Shown here: in pieces, positions 20,519 through 31,479 of the stretch
Layout of the letters: each line of letters begins with the position of its first letter
How positions within the stretch are numbered: the first letter of the stretch is position 1
Source: Piezodorus guildinii
Lineage: Eukaryota > Arthropoda > Insecta > Hemiptera > Pentatomidae
DNA: 64,000 nt
Direction: 5' to 3'
Assembly (NCBI GenBank): GCA_023052935.1
Contig: CM041298.1
Span: 4,258,063 to 4,322,062, forward strand
Notes under the pieces: model-generated
Told to the model about the DNA's origin: nothing
What the model saw: the letters and a program-made list of their open reading frames with translations, nothing else
The model's database searches: none
Position numbers and translations under genes: made by a program

Positions 20519-21352
20519 TCTGGTACAGGCGACAAATGACTTTCACTTACCTCCGTTTTCAAATTCAGTAAGAGATAAAAATGAGTAAAAAATAATTACT
20601 TAAATCGAATTTATATAGAAACATGTGTTTTATTAAATAATCTATTATATTATTATATAAAATTATAAAATAATCAGTTAGTTTTATCGGCTTTTCATCA
20701 TTCTCTATTAACTTTTAAAAGCTTGTGTATAAGATAATATTTTTTCTAAAATCTTTAGCTTTCAAACGATATATCATACATGTATATTACTGTTCTTATG
20801 TTCAAAAACAAATAAATTGCATTAAAAAAATACTTTTTCAGTTTTCTCTTTTATTTTTTTTTCAAATTCCCGCAACTTACATATTTACCTGTTTTTCATC
20901 AGTGTTAACAAGATAATATAGTTATTTTTATAGAATATACAAAATTAAAGGTACTTTAGAAGAAGAATTATCGGCTTTTAATCGCTCTCAGACTATTTTA
21001 ATCAGAATAAAACCTACACGATGTTAAAGCCTATTAAATTTTACATTGATATAGCGAGTTTAATCTAAATCGTCGGAACCGTTTTCGAGAAAATCGAAAA
21101 AGTTTTTGTAACATCTATATGTAATTATCGTATAGTTATAGGTGTATAGTTATCTTAAATATAAAACATCAGTTTCATAGGACTTACCGTTTCCGCCCGG
21201 GAGTTACCACACACACACACAGACCTTTTTGCGGGACTTGGTTATTTAGACTCAGGGGACCCTAAAACGTGTATTTCCGTTTAAAACTGGAACTCGAAAA
21301 TTTTCACGATCGCGATACTTTCTCTTACTATATATAGTAAGTGAAAGTAAAA
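20519..21352 (+). repeat. Rep-A copy, near full length
   Basis: Begins TCTGGTACAGGCGACAAATG and ends CTTACTATATATAGTAAGTG AAAGTAAA, with both inverted arms. Lies between two possible pieces of one LINE. Confidence 0.85.
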
Positions 21353-21355
21353 ATG

Positions 21356-21546
21356 GTTATCTTTTTCCTGAAACATAAGGGTTTCTGTTTGCTATCCAAG
21401 AACAAGCAATAGCCATGAAAGCATACAGAAAACATATTTGCCGTGACGAAATTAGTGACCTATGCCGTTTATGCAAAAAAGCTGTTGAGAGCATACATGT
21501 GACTTCGGGTTGTCCAAGTCTGGCTGGTAGGGAGTATCTCCAAAGA
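21356..21546 (+). pseudogene. R4/Dong-like LINE C-terminal ORF, part 1 (split by SINE)
   Basis: The plus frame reads VCYPRTSNSHESIQKTYLP in one phase and, in the meaningful phase, AIAMKAYRKHICRDEISDLC, then RLCKKAVESIHVTSGCPSLA and GREYLQR. The Cys-x2-Cys, His, Cys spacing followed by LAxREYLQRH is the zinc-binding block near the C-terminus of R4/Dong-type and related non-LTR polyproteins. The frame is cut at GREYLQR by SINE-1 and resumes in frame after it. Upstream sequence is lost at the Rep-A boundary. Confidence 0.7.
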
Positions 21547-21833
21547 GGGATCACTTGTAGCTGGGTGGTTAGCATAATAGCCTCCTATGCCAAAGGTCAC
21601 GGGTTCAAACCTACAGGTGGGCCTAGGATTTTGTATTAGGAGTAAAAAGTCCTTAGTTATGCTGCCCTTCGGAAGGGACGTTAAAAGGTGGTCCCGAGCC
21701 TGTGCGATGTCAGGTACTCGCTAAAGATCCCTACCCTAATAAAACCTGGATAGGCAAAATTTAGGACTCCCACTGTAGCATCGTCCGATTAGCCATTGTA
21801 GCATAAAGTGACGTTAAATAAATAAACAAACAA
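21547..21833 (+). mobile_element. SINE-1, complete, inside a LINE ORF
   Basis: Starts GGGATCACTTGTAGCTGGGT and ends TTAAATAAATAAACAAACAA. Flanked by TCTCCAAAGA (21537-21546) and TCCCCAAAGA (21834-21843), a 10-bp duplication with one difference. A and B boxes are both recognisable. Confidence 0.92.
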
Positions 21834-21967
21834 TCCCCAAAGAAAAAACAATGCAGCGAAAATTATTTATCAAACCATCGCATTAAGCATGAATCTCCTA
21901 AGCAACCATTCTCCCTATTACAGATATAATCCAACACCAATTACAAAACTAAAATTTATTGGGATTT
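21834..21967 (+). pseudogene. R4/Dong-like LINE C-terminal ORF, part 2
   Basis: After the SINE and its duplicated target, the same reading frame continues as NNAAKIIYQTIALSMNLLS and then NHSPYYRYNPTPI. The family pattern AAKIIHQxxAxxxxL...PYYxYxP is what should follow YLQRHN, so the SINE split a once-continuous ORF. Confidence 0.7.
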
Positions 21968-22376
21968 ATATTCTGAACACGTAGAGAAATTTAAGTATCC
22001 GGTTCTTTACGGATGTGAAACGTAGCCGCTTACTGGTTTTCGAAAATTAGGTACTGCGTAAAATATTTGGTCCAAAGAGAGATGAGGCCACTGAAGAGTT
22101 TGGAAGGAATACCCTGTGAAAATAACTGAGTTGATAGCATCGCGGAGAGTCAAATGGGCGTGTAAAGTTGTTGGGTTCAGTGAGGAATGGATTCCGAAAC
22201 ATTTAGTATGCACTGATTCGACTGGTAGGCATCCGAAAGGTTGGTCGAAGCGTCGATGGGAGGATTGTGTTAAAGCTGACCTCAGGGGCTTTGGCTTGAG
22301 CGGTGATAATTGGGGGAGTCTGCGTAGGCAGTATTTGGTGGTATCGGCATCCAACCTTCGGGTTCGGTAAGCCAAG
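21968..22376 (+). pseudogene. RTE-like LINE 3' part, internally deleted
   Basis: Starts with the EHVEKFKYP text (ACACGTAGAGAAATTTAAGT), jumps by deletion to VLYGCET-like sequence, then reads KITELIASRRVKWACKVVGF, SEEWIPKHLVCTDSTGRHPK and RRWEDCVKADLRGFGLSGDN to ASNLRVR. The 3' tail is not a clean repeat. Several frame breaks. The RT active site is absent. Confidence 0.83.
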
Positions 22377-22984
22377 TATTATGAATATTATCATTTATTA
22401 TTTTAACCAATATTACTTACTTTAAATTAATTTTCTAAAATAGTTTTTAGCTAAAAACTACTAACATCCAACCTAGAGTGATAGCAACAGTCAAAAAAGA
22501 AAATAGTAATAAAAACTGATGAAAAAATATAAATATTAAATTAATAAATCAACATGAGCTAATAGTAAATAATTAGGATACGACTTGATCCATAATATCC
22601 TTCCCTTATTATCCTTAAAGATGAAGACATCCTTAAGAATCCTTGAAAGATGTGGGTGGCTCTTCCATTGTTTTAATGTTTCCCTATCCATCCCACGCAG
22701 CCTCTCTTTGCCCATTCAAGCTTTTTAATAATAATGATGCTCTTAAGAATTATAAATATGTTTTCGCAAGGTCTAGGACATTCTTAGGTCTGGAAATGTA
22801 AATATCGCTGAGATAAATTATCTGTAGGTAGGACTATCAACTTTTTTTTAGTCACTAATACTTATGTTAAAAGCAAACGATCAATTCTCTAATACCGATG
22901 TAATGTAATTACATATGAGGATATATTTTACACACTTCTAAGAAATTAGACGCTTTTACTGAATTAGATTTATATATTTTTTTT
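22377..22984. other. Unassigned AT-rich
   Basis: No gene or repeat recognised. Confidence 0.4.
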
Positions 22985-23762
22985 ATTATCATTTATTGAA
23001 ATTTACAACTGTATTAGTTAATACATCAAGTAAATTAGCTAACAGAGAAATACATGAAAAAGACATGAAGAGAAAATTAGCAGCACTCCACTAGGCAATC
23101 TAAACTAAAAGGTCTCGAGGCCATGTTCTGTTCAGACGCCTCGGAGGATTGTCAGGAATGGAAGAGGAAGCAAGTTGAAACTAGTTGGTTAGAGTGGGAG
23201 TGGAGTTTGTCATGGAAGGATTGATGGTTTAGTAGAGCCCTAGAGCTCAACTCCTAAGTCCAGATAGGCCTTATGATGGTGATATAGATGAGACTTTCGT
23301 AGTTAAGTGGAAAGTTAGAGTGTCTGTCTAGTAAGTGTTAAAATGAGCGAAAGCGACGAGCAGTTTCTTGTCGTTTCAGTCTTCTGTGCGGATTCCATTA
23401 ATTTGTCAAATAGGAGTTCCAGATAGCGAATCTGTTCAACCGGGAAAAGCAGAATATCATTCAAAGACACTATAGGGCAGGATGTCATATGACGAAGGGT
23501 AAAGGTAATTTGGTGGGATTTTCTGTAATTGATTTTGATTCTGCAATTCTGACGTCATACCTCAAGCTCTCTGATGTGGGATTGAAAAGTTTAAGAGGCT
23601 ACAGTAGGATCATTATTGACTGAAAACACACAAGTGACATCGGCATTGGTAGAAAGGAAGGTGTTAGGATAGGTTGGGATATCAGCTGTATATGCTGTGT
23701 AAAGGATGGGTCCTAGGATACTGCCTTGAGGGACACCAGCAGACTGAGTAAAAAAGGATGAA
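22985..23762 (-). pseudogene. Jockey-clade LINE 3' part
   Basis: Plus text TATCATTTATTGAAATTTAC begins the 3' end. Read on minus it gives fragments such as SVNNDPTVAS, QSHIRELE and KSHQITFTLR, the segment after the RT active site in this family, then TYPNTFL upstream. The most 5' part resembles SVGVPQGSILGPILYT (23690-23755). Frame is broken repeatedly. Related to copies at 25903 (plus) and 31480 (minus). Confidence 0.75.
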
Positions 23763-23828
23763 TAGGAATTTATTATTTTAAAGAATAAAATTACCTCTCC
23801 TCGATATCAAGATACGAAGGGGTCTTCT

Positions 23829-24077
23829 GTGATGTAGTAACTATCATAACAGCGTTATATGCCCAAAGTCGAGGGTACGAATACGGCAGATAGCCCAAGG
23901 ATATTTGAGAAGTTGTAAAAAATTATTGGTTATGCTATCCTATGGGGAAGTGGTCCCGAGCCTGGGCAATGTCAGGTACTGGTTAAAGATCCCTATCCTA
24001 ATTAAACCTGGATAAGCAAAATTTAGGACTCCCGCTGTAGCATCGTCCGATTAGCCACAGTAGCAAAAAGAGACGTT
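23829..24077 (+). mobile_element. SINE-1, diverged
   Basis: GTGATGTAGTAACTATCATA and GAGGGTACGAATACGGC are decayed A and B boxes; GGTCCCGAGCCTGGGCAATG and GCATCGTCCGATTAGCCACA are clearly SINE-1. It ends at a poly-T that belongs to the next LINE. Confidence 0.75.
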
Positions 24078-24722
24078 TTTTTTTTTTTTTTTTTTTTTAT
24101 TTTACAACAAGTAATATACAAATGCTTTTAGGCATATATTGTAATATTGATGACCATTCCGAAAAACCTCCTTCAGGATTCTTATGAATTCGTGAGCGAA
24201 GAAATCTCCCAGTGAAGGCACTCCTTGGCGTGGAAGATCTGCTAAAGAAGTAGGTCTCTGCTCCAGAGGCGTTTCAGTCTCCTTGGTGGGTTTTGTGGTA
24301 GTGTATCAGTCAGTAATGTTTGTACCAGTAGGTTTGGATGTCCAGCGAGTGAGTCGTGAAAATGTTTGTAATATTTTTTAATGATATCCGTTACGATTGG
24401 TATGTTGAGGTCTTTGTGTAATGATTTGTTGGTTACGTAAAAGGGACAGTAAGTGATGAAGCGGAGGAATTTAGATTGAAAGATTTGAACTGTCTGCAAG
24501 TGTGATTTTTTGCATGAGCCCCACACCTGAGTACCGTACGGTTTAAGTAACATGTTGTATATGATGATTTTGTTGCTTAGTGATAGTTTGTTTTTATGGT
24601 GAAGAAGTCCTCTGAGTATTGATAGTCGATGATTCAGTCTTTGTCTTAAGATAGTTACGTGTGATTTTCATGTGAGGCGTCTATCCATTGTAAGACCTAA
24701 GTATTTTGTTTCTGTTTGTTAA
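24078..24722 (-). pseudogene. Jockey-clade LINE 3' part, second lineage
   Basis: Begins with the T-rich complement of a poly-A tail (24076-24099). The best frame (24242-24553, minus) reads KPYGTQVWGSCKKSHLQTVQ, IFQSKFLRFITYCPFYVTNK, LHKDLNIPIVTDIIKKYYKH and PPRRLKRLWSRDLLL, the standard C-terminus of Jockey-type RTs. Upstream the frame is broken, but LTMDRRLT-like text is visible near 24680. It lacks the RT catalytic core. Confidence 0.8.
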
Positions 24723-25691
24723 AAAAAAAAGAAAAAAGAATGTGACTATAAATAAATAAACTATCAAACATGTTTGAGAAGCTATTAATCTTCGATGTGG
24801 TTGTAAACTTCCCTTATTTCGAAGAAAAACTTCTTCATTTAATCATCTTTGAAAATGTGCTAAACAAGGCTGCTTTAATTAGCTAAATCAAGGATGCGAT
24901 GAAGAAAGAATTAAAGTTTAATTTTCTGCACGATGTTATGTGAAAATTAATTTCCTATTTTGAGTGTTTGAAATCTTCACCTATTGTGAAATTTTCTCTT
25001 ATTTCATTTGGTATAACTTATTTTACTGTGCTTGCGCGTCAAGTAGATATATTTGAGTTTTTCTGATGAAAACCATGAATAACAACAAAAGTCTAAAAAT
25101 TTAATTTCCAACAACAATAATAAAAACGTTAAAGGCCCAATAAGTTCTTCTTATTAGTGTCATTTTATGATGACCGTACCTTCCAATAACCTCTTCAAAT
25201 TATTACACATTTTAATATTTATAATTTAATAGCAAGCAATTTTCTCTAAAGTCATAAATTCCTAGTTTCTGTAAAATACTGTTGAGAGATGAAAGTGAAT
25301 CCATAAAGTTGAGTATGTTACGGTTAAAGTGAAAGATTGATTTGTGAAGACGAGAACAGTAAAGCATACTCAAGACCTTAGAATAGAAAGCGTGAATCTA
25401 TAATATGAATATACTTGTTCAAGCGAACTGAATACCCCAAGTAAGGAAAGCATCTTTAAACTCCTCATCATAGGTGACTGTTCGAATCCCGCATAGGTAG
25501 CGAGTAATTTATTTCTTACCCTAACCACGTACCTTCCGGTTTCGATTACCTACAGAAGTTCTGCCATTAGGGAATTTTCCCACATTTTTTTTTTCATGAA
25601 TTTTATTCTTTAGCTAATTTGCTTGTATTATCAATTACCGATATAAATTTCACCAGAAAAAATACAATGCCGCTCAAAAGTCAATTAAATA
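24723..25691. other. Unassigned AT-rich
   Basis: No gene, tRNA or repeat recognised. Short open frames only. Confidence 0.4.
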
Positions 25692-25851
25692 CAAGTGGGT
25701 TAATAAAAACCGATAAATAAATAGGACTCGAAATAAATACCGATAAGACGAAATACATGATTAGGAGCAAAAACGGTGGCGATCTTGGTGATATTGATAC
25801 ATCAGGTACTTCATACTTCTGAACAGGTAGAGAAATTTAAGTATTTAGGGG
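25692..25851 (+). pseudogene. RTE-like LINE fragment
   Basis: Reads (with breaks) LIKTDK, GLEINTDKTKYMIRSKNGGD, LGDIDTSG and QVEKFKYLG, i.e. the block just after YADD in the copy at 18189. Ends abruptly at a Penelope-like fragment. Confidence 0.75.
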
Positions 25852-25902
25852 AGAAGTTGGTTCAGGGTGCAGTCAATGGAACACACCATTGAGTATAAAC
25901 TT
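25852..25902 (-). mobile_element. PLE-1 arm fragment
   Basis: AAGTTGGTTCAGGGTGCAGT and CATTGAGTATAAACTT match the outer arm at 8500-8550 and 51425-51470. It sits between an RTE fragment and a Jockey fragment, so three families meet within 60 bp. Confidence 0.5.
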
Positions 25903-26300
25903 CCCTCAAGGTAGTATCCATGGACCCATCCTCTACACAGTCTATACAGCTGATATCCCAACCCATCCTAACACCTTCCTTACTACCTATGCTGATGAAA
26001 CTTGTGTGTTATCAGTCAATAACGGTCCGACTATTGCCTCTCAAACTCTTCAATCCCACATCAGAGAGCTTGAGATAGGGTGTCAGAATTGGTGAATCAA
26101 AATCAATTCCAACAAATCCCACCAAATTACCTTTACGTCGAAATATACAAATGGTGAATAGAAAGTTAATTCAGCTAAATAAGTAGAAAAGGAAATGGGT
26201 AAAGAAAGAACTTGGAACACTGAGACTTCTTCAAGATCCACATTACCTTAGGCAACACCTCACTTCTTTGCCTGTCTCTCTTTCATAACGATAATATACG
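25903..26300 (+). pseudogene. Jockey-clade LINE, RT active-site segment
   Basis: Reads PQGSIHGPILYTVYTADIPT, then HPNTFLTTYADETCVLSVNN, then IASQTLQSHIRELEIGCQNW and a stop, then IKINSNKSHQITFT. PQGSxxGP and YADx are RT motifs 4 and 5; the fourth active-site residue is Glu (YADE) rather than Asp. A stop interrupts after CQNW. Both ends are truncated. Confidence 0.8.
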
Positions 26301-26861
26301 AGGAGTTGTAAGTTTTTTTTCGGCTAAGAGGATCTTAGTAATATGAAAATAAGGCGCTATAACTAAATTGCTTACTTTCTAAAGCCATTTACCTTTCCGT
26401 CATGCAAGTCCTAGCCTTTACTAAATTGATTTCCCCGTGTGAATTCCTCGTGAAGATCCGCCCGTAAACAAAGAACAGCCGAGAATAATGTGATCATTCG
26501 GAGGTAGCTTGAGAGAAAGCTATTTAAGTTTCCTCTCTCAAATATCGCTATTTACGTAGATACGTAACGTACGGATACGTCTGTAAGCAGTTTCATGGAA
26601 CGTAAACAACAAAACCTTACAAACTAATAACACATACATTGCAGGTCAAAAGTTTGAGACGACCTATGGTTCACATCAATAAATCACGAATAGTTTCTAT
26701 GAATACCTTAATAAAATATAGCTTATCTTATTAGTATTTGTATTTATAAACAAGTTTGCTAATTAGTTGCAAGAAAGGTTTGTCAATATCGTAAATAACA
26801 AGCAATAATTTGATTAAATCTAATTATTACCAAGACTTCTTAAGTCATAAATAATAAAAAT
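26301..26861. other. Unassigned
   Basis: No gene or repeat recognised. Confidence 0.4.
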
Positions 26862-26945
26862 AGGCTTACCGAACCGGAAGGTTGGATGCCAATGCCATTA
26901 AATACTGCCTTCACAGATTCGTCTAATGATCATCGTTCAAGCCCA
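26862..26945 (-). mobile_element. RTE-like LINE 3'-end fragment
   Basis: ATAGGCTTACCGAACCGGAA and CTTCACAGATTCGTCTAATG match the 3' end of the copies at 18189 and 61067. Confidence 0.75.
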
Positions 26946-27535
26946 TAAACACGATGTTATAAACACAGAGAGGATTAAATTAGAATATTAAAAAAACGAT
27001 GCTAACTTATTATACAAGTCAATATGATTAAGTTAGCCGTGGCATTAACCCTCGGACAGAACAATTGTTTCATCATGACAGGTGATCCCTGGTCGCTCTA
27101 TAAATGTCAGATGTGGAGTGGTTCATGATTTGCAAGGACCAACTCCCTCCCTGCCTTATCCGCAATTACCCTGAGTTATTAGTTATCTTCCAAACCAGAC
27201 CGTGATAAGCCATCAAATGTCACAACGTTGATTCAGAGTTAATAATATTCAAAGTCCACATCCGTCCATTACAACTTCCTCCCTTAGTTGGCTAAAATAT
27301 TGCTTTCATTTCTGTAAATAAGCCTAATTTAGAAAAGGAAGGACTTTTATTCTTATTTGTCATTTCTATAAAGTTAGATGAAAGTTAAAAAAAAATAAAC
27401 TGTTGAAAAATTTTATTTAATTTTCATTCGTATTTTACGCTAAAATATAACTTTAACATACAAATTTTATAACAGGATGAGCTGAGCCTAAAGCATAATT
27501 ATAAACCGTTACTAATCGATATATATATATATTAA

Positions 27536-27575
<40 letters not shown>

Positions 27576-27585
27576 TTTTTTGTTA
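26946..27585. other. Unassigned, with TA tract
   Basis: No gene. Positions 26952-26995 (TTATAAACACAGAGAGGATT) resemble 60634-60670. A TA tract and poly-T lie at 27520-27581. Confidence 0.4.
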
Positions 27586-27645
27586 AAAATCTTGCGCCCG
27601 CAACACGCGACTTATACTTACGTCTGTTGTTAATGTAATTATTAC
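27586..27645 (+). repeat. Rep-A 5'-end fragment
   Basis: AAATCTTGCGCCCGCAACAC and GACTTATACTTACGTCTG are a diverged Rep-A 5' terminus. Confidence 0.6.
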
Positions 27646-28476
27646 GTTCAACATTAATTTAGTTTTTTTTCTGGAACTATTTGATTATTTTTGCAATGAA
27701 ATCTAGAATTTTTACTTTCACTTACCTATGTATGAAATAAATAGTAAGGGAAAGTATTGCGATCGTGAAAATTTCTGTACCGCAAAAAGGTCTGTGTTTG
27801 TTGTAACTCGGGCGGAAAAGGAAAGTCCTGTGAAACTGAAATTTCATATTTAAGACAGCTATATACCCGAGACGTTACAGAAACTTATTCATCGAAATCA
27901 GCTGACCGGAAGATCTAATTTATACCATGCATTTTGCACATATTTACGATTTTCTCAAAAACGGCTCTAACGATTTTGATTAAACTCGCTATATCGATGT
28001 TAATTAGGACGGGTTTTAATATCATGTAGGTTTCATTCTGATCTGATTAAAATAGTCTGACAGGGCTTAAATGCCGATATTATAAATTTTCTTCATCTAA
28101 AGTACATTTTATTTTGTAATTTTTATGACATTGGCAATATCATCTCATTAGCATTACTATAAATACGTAAGTTGAACGAATTCGAAATCTAACTAAAGGA
28201 GGAAACTGAAAAATATTTTTTAATGCAATTTTTTGTTTTTAAACTTAAGAATAGTAATATACATTTACAATGTACTGTTAGAATGCTAAATATTGCATCT
28301 TATATATAATATTGTAAAAATTAACAGAGAGTGGTGAAAAGCCGATAAAACAAACTGATTGTTGAAGATAATAATATAATAGATTATTTAATAAAACAAA
28401 TCTTTCTATTTAAATGTAACGCAAATAATTCTTTAACAATTAATTTTCGAATCTAAATTTGTTCAAAAATTCTTAA

Positions 28477-28543
28477 AGGGTCTAGCCGGATAAGCATGTG
28501 AAATATGCCCTCGCGTGTATTAGAACCTTATTTTATTATATAT

Positions 28544-28593
<50 letters not shown>

Positions 28594-28763
28594 GTATAAT
28601 AAATAGTATGTATGTGCATAGTGTGTAAGTAATATCTAATGACATTACGATCCTACAGCTCTATCCCTACTCTTCATGCGTGACCAGCTACTACACAGAG
28701 AGCTGAAAAAATGCTGTTTTTTTTTTATTTTTCACTATTTGGTACATTTTAGATTAACTCGAA

Positions 28764-28841
<78 letters not shown>

Positions 28842-29375
28842 GCAGGACCCTCTAATGAATTAAATTAGCAAAAAATTGTTGGTGTACCAATCCACAATAA
28901 TTTAAAAAAATAAATAAAAAAAAATTTTTGACTCACGTTTTTGAAATAAAAAATTGAAAAAAATGTTTTTTGAAACCCTTTTAGAAAACCATTAACATAT
29001 ATTTTTTTCGTGAAATTCGGTTGATCCATTCAGGAGAAAAAATTGTTTATTTTTCACCATGGGGTACACTTGCAATAAAATTTAAAATAATATATGTTAT
29101 GAAGGACCCTCCAATGAAATAAAGTAACGAAAACTTGGAGGTGTACCAAACTATCATAACCAGAAAATATTTTTCAAAATACAAAAAATTTTTGACCAGC
29201 ATTTTCGTGGAAAAAAATTAAAAAAAATATTTGTAAAATCCATAACATCCCTCCCATTAGGATTAAGGGGCTAAAAATTTGCGTAAGGTTGTTTCTCATA
29301 AGTGTGACTCAATGGTATAAATTTGGTTCTAATACACGCGGGGGCAGATTTCACATGCTTATCCGGCTAGGCCCT
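28477..29375. mobile_element. Non-autonomous DNA transposon with 51-bp inverted ends and TTAA-like target
   Basis: The left end AGGGTCTAGCCGGATAAGCA (28477 onward to ~28527) is repeated inverted at 29335-29375 and slightly inward. TTAA precedes it (28473-28476) and TTAT follows. The 899 bp contain no ORF. The interior has two TA tracts and two diverged direct repeats of a block (GGACCCTCTAATGAA and GGACCCTCCAATGAA; GTGTACCAA; TTTTTGAC). TTAA target use and AGGG...CCCT ends suggest piggyBac-like or Kolobok-like mobilisation. A fragment of its interior is at 52526. Confidence 0.72.
28540..28592. repeat. TA microsatellite inside the TTAA transposon
   Basis: TA repeats with TAATAATA at the left; a second tract is at 28782-28838, preceded by poly-A. 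Confidence 0.9.
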
Positions 29376-29425
29376 TTATATAAAAAACGGAGGTATGTGA
29401 AAGTCGTGTGTTTTTACAATTTAAC

Positions 29426-30330
29426 AGACTTTTTTTTACTATATTAATGGAATCATAGTAATTGCATCACCTATACGTTAATTTTTTATGGTAATAAATT
29501 TGAAAAAATCTAATATATTTGTTTTTGTCTTCTTATTTATATCATAAGCCTAATAAAGTAAAGAAATTACTTCCCAGCTAAACGACCGAATTACTACGGA
29601 TTTTTTACTTGCTTCGCAAAATGCAGTGCCATCTGCCAGGTTCGAACTTGGGTATAGAAGGCTGTGTACTAGCCACTACATCTCAGGTGACCGTAGTAAA
29701 TAATAATTAAATTTTAGAAGGAGGATCGAACATAATAGTTTTGTATTTCATTGTTTTTCTTTACCGGCACCCTACAACACTACCTTTCTTTTGTAATAGT
29801 TATTAATAATAACAAAGTTAATTATCAATATATCTCATTACTGCCATGACAGCGCAGGCATAACATCCGATAGTGAAACTCTAACGGGCTGGGAGGGAAT
29901 ATAGCGGGCCTTACCCTGGATACCGGTCCATTCCAACCTAATAATATTACCTCCTCCTTTCTATAATATAGTTCTGTAATATAGTTCCTTTCTATAAGAG
30001 GATAACGGGAATATATAATAATATGATCGGTCTTCGGTCTCCTCACTGGAAAATATATAAGCTATAACTCACTATCTGTCAAAGTATATAGGCTTTACTT
30101 CCATCAAACTAGATTATATCAGGTACCGACCATCATTGCCGGGATCTAGAGACCATTTTTTTAGGTGAGTCGTATTTCGTTTTAGTGTGGATGATACTTC
30201 CCAAGGTATGTTTATACCAGAGCTGGCAGAGTAAAAGTTTAGTCACTTATGAATATTTTTTTTATTTAGACAAAATATTGTCATGGGGATCACACGTCGA
30301 GACAAAACGTAAAACGCTAAACTTTTGACT
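29426..30330. other. Unassigned, with SINE-1 remnant at 29618-29695
   Basis: 29618-29695 (minus) contains GCCAGGTTCGAACTTGGG and ACTAGCCACTACATCTCAGG, a SINE-1 head. The remainder shows no repeat or coding region I recognise. The 73-codon frame at 29825 is not convincing. Confidence 0.45.
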
Positions 30331-30950
30331 CGTCTAATGTTCACCGTTCAAGCCTAAGCCCCCGAGATCAGCCTTAACGCAATCCTCCCATCGATGCTTC
30401 GGCCTTACCAACTTTCTCGGAATCCGATCCTCACCGAGCCCAACAACTTTACGAGCCCATTTGAGTCTCCGCGATGCTATCAACTCAATTATATTCACGG
30501 AATACAAGCTCCGCCAATCCGCGTTGTGCAACCTTCTAAACTCCCAGGTCTCTTCGGACCAAATATTTTACGCAGTACCTTATTTTCGAAAACCTTAAGC
30601 CATTGTTCATCCTTCAAAGTAAGCGGCCACGTTTCACATCCGTAAAGAACAGTCGGAAGAATAATAGTTTTATAAATTCGAACCTTTTTTTAGTCAGAAG
30701 CCGCGAACTAAGTAACTTAGTAACTGAATAATAACACGCATTTCCCACCTTTAACCGGAACTTTTTTTCTTCCTGGATTTCATTTTTTCTTGTTATCATT
30801 GAACCTAGATACTTGAATTTCTCTACGTGTTCAAAAGTATGCCCTGATATAACAATATCACCAAGATCGCCACCGTTTCTGCTACTAATCATATATATCG
30901 TCTTATCGGTATTTATTTCGAGTCCTATTTCCTTACCGGTTTTTAAAACT
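30331..30950 (-). pseudogene. RTE-like LINE 3' part
   Basis: Minus frames: MISSRNGGDLGDIVISGHTF, EHVEKFKYLGSMITRKNEIQ, then AELRSLYSVNIIELIASRRL-like text, KWARKVVGLGEDRIPRKLV and HRWEDCVKADLGGLGLNGEH. It ends before the ASNLRVR tail. A short deletion joins PRKLV to RPKHRWED. The catalytic YADD is not included. Confidence 0.84.
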
Positions 30951-30999
30951 TTCGACTTAGACTATTTTATTCAATATTACACAGAAGTTCTAAATTAAC

Positions 31000-31475
31000 C
31001 ACCAGACGGAAAGTTGATGTATACACTTATTTATTAAAACCAATATGGACTTACGCATGCAAAATATACGGACCCGCTAAAAAGGCACACATATGAAAAA
31101 TACAAATTTTTTATTCATATTTTTAAGCCTGGCAATGAACTCACCACCATATGTGTCAAACGATACCCTTCATACTGACTTACGTATTTTAACTGCAATA
31201 AACCACATTCGATCGATTTACAAACGATTTCATGACAAACTTGATAGACATACAAACAAACTAGTACAAAACATAGCTACAACTACTAACGTACCATACA
31301 TAACTCGGCGTAGGCTGAAAAGGAGTTGGATGAGGGACCTCCTAGCATAAAAAAATAGATTGTTTTTGAATGTGAGGAGAATGCAACACTGGGTACTGTC
31401 TCCCTCATGCCAGCCCATGCTGTGTTTATCAAATATAACTCATTTGCTGATTGTAACTTATACAGGTGAAAATAA
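31000..31475 (+). pseudogene. Jockey-clade LINE C-terminus
   Basis: Plus: KPIWTYACKIYGPAKKAH, then (other frame) MNSPPYVSNDTLHTDLRILT, IRSIYKRFHDKLDRHTNKLV and RRRLKRSWMRDLLA followed by a stop. The 3' UTR runs to about 31475, where another LINE begins in the opposite orientation, so the two are tail to tail. Confidence 0.78.
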
Positions 31476-31479
31476 AATT

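Larger units (their letters stand above)
27711..29425 (-). repeat. Rep-A copy split by a TTAA-type transposon
   Basis: Minus-strand Rep-A at 27711-28476 (TTTACTTTCACTTACC to CAAAAATTCTTAA) and 29376-29425 (AAAAACGGAGGTATGTGAAA). The two halves join into continuous Rep-A if 28477-29375 is removed. Confidence 0.82.
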
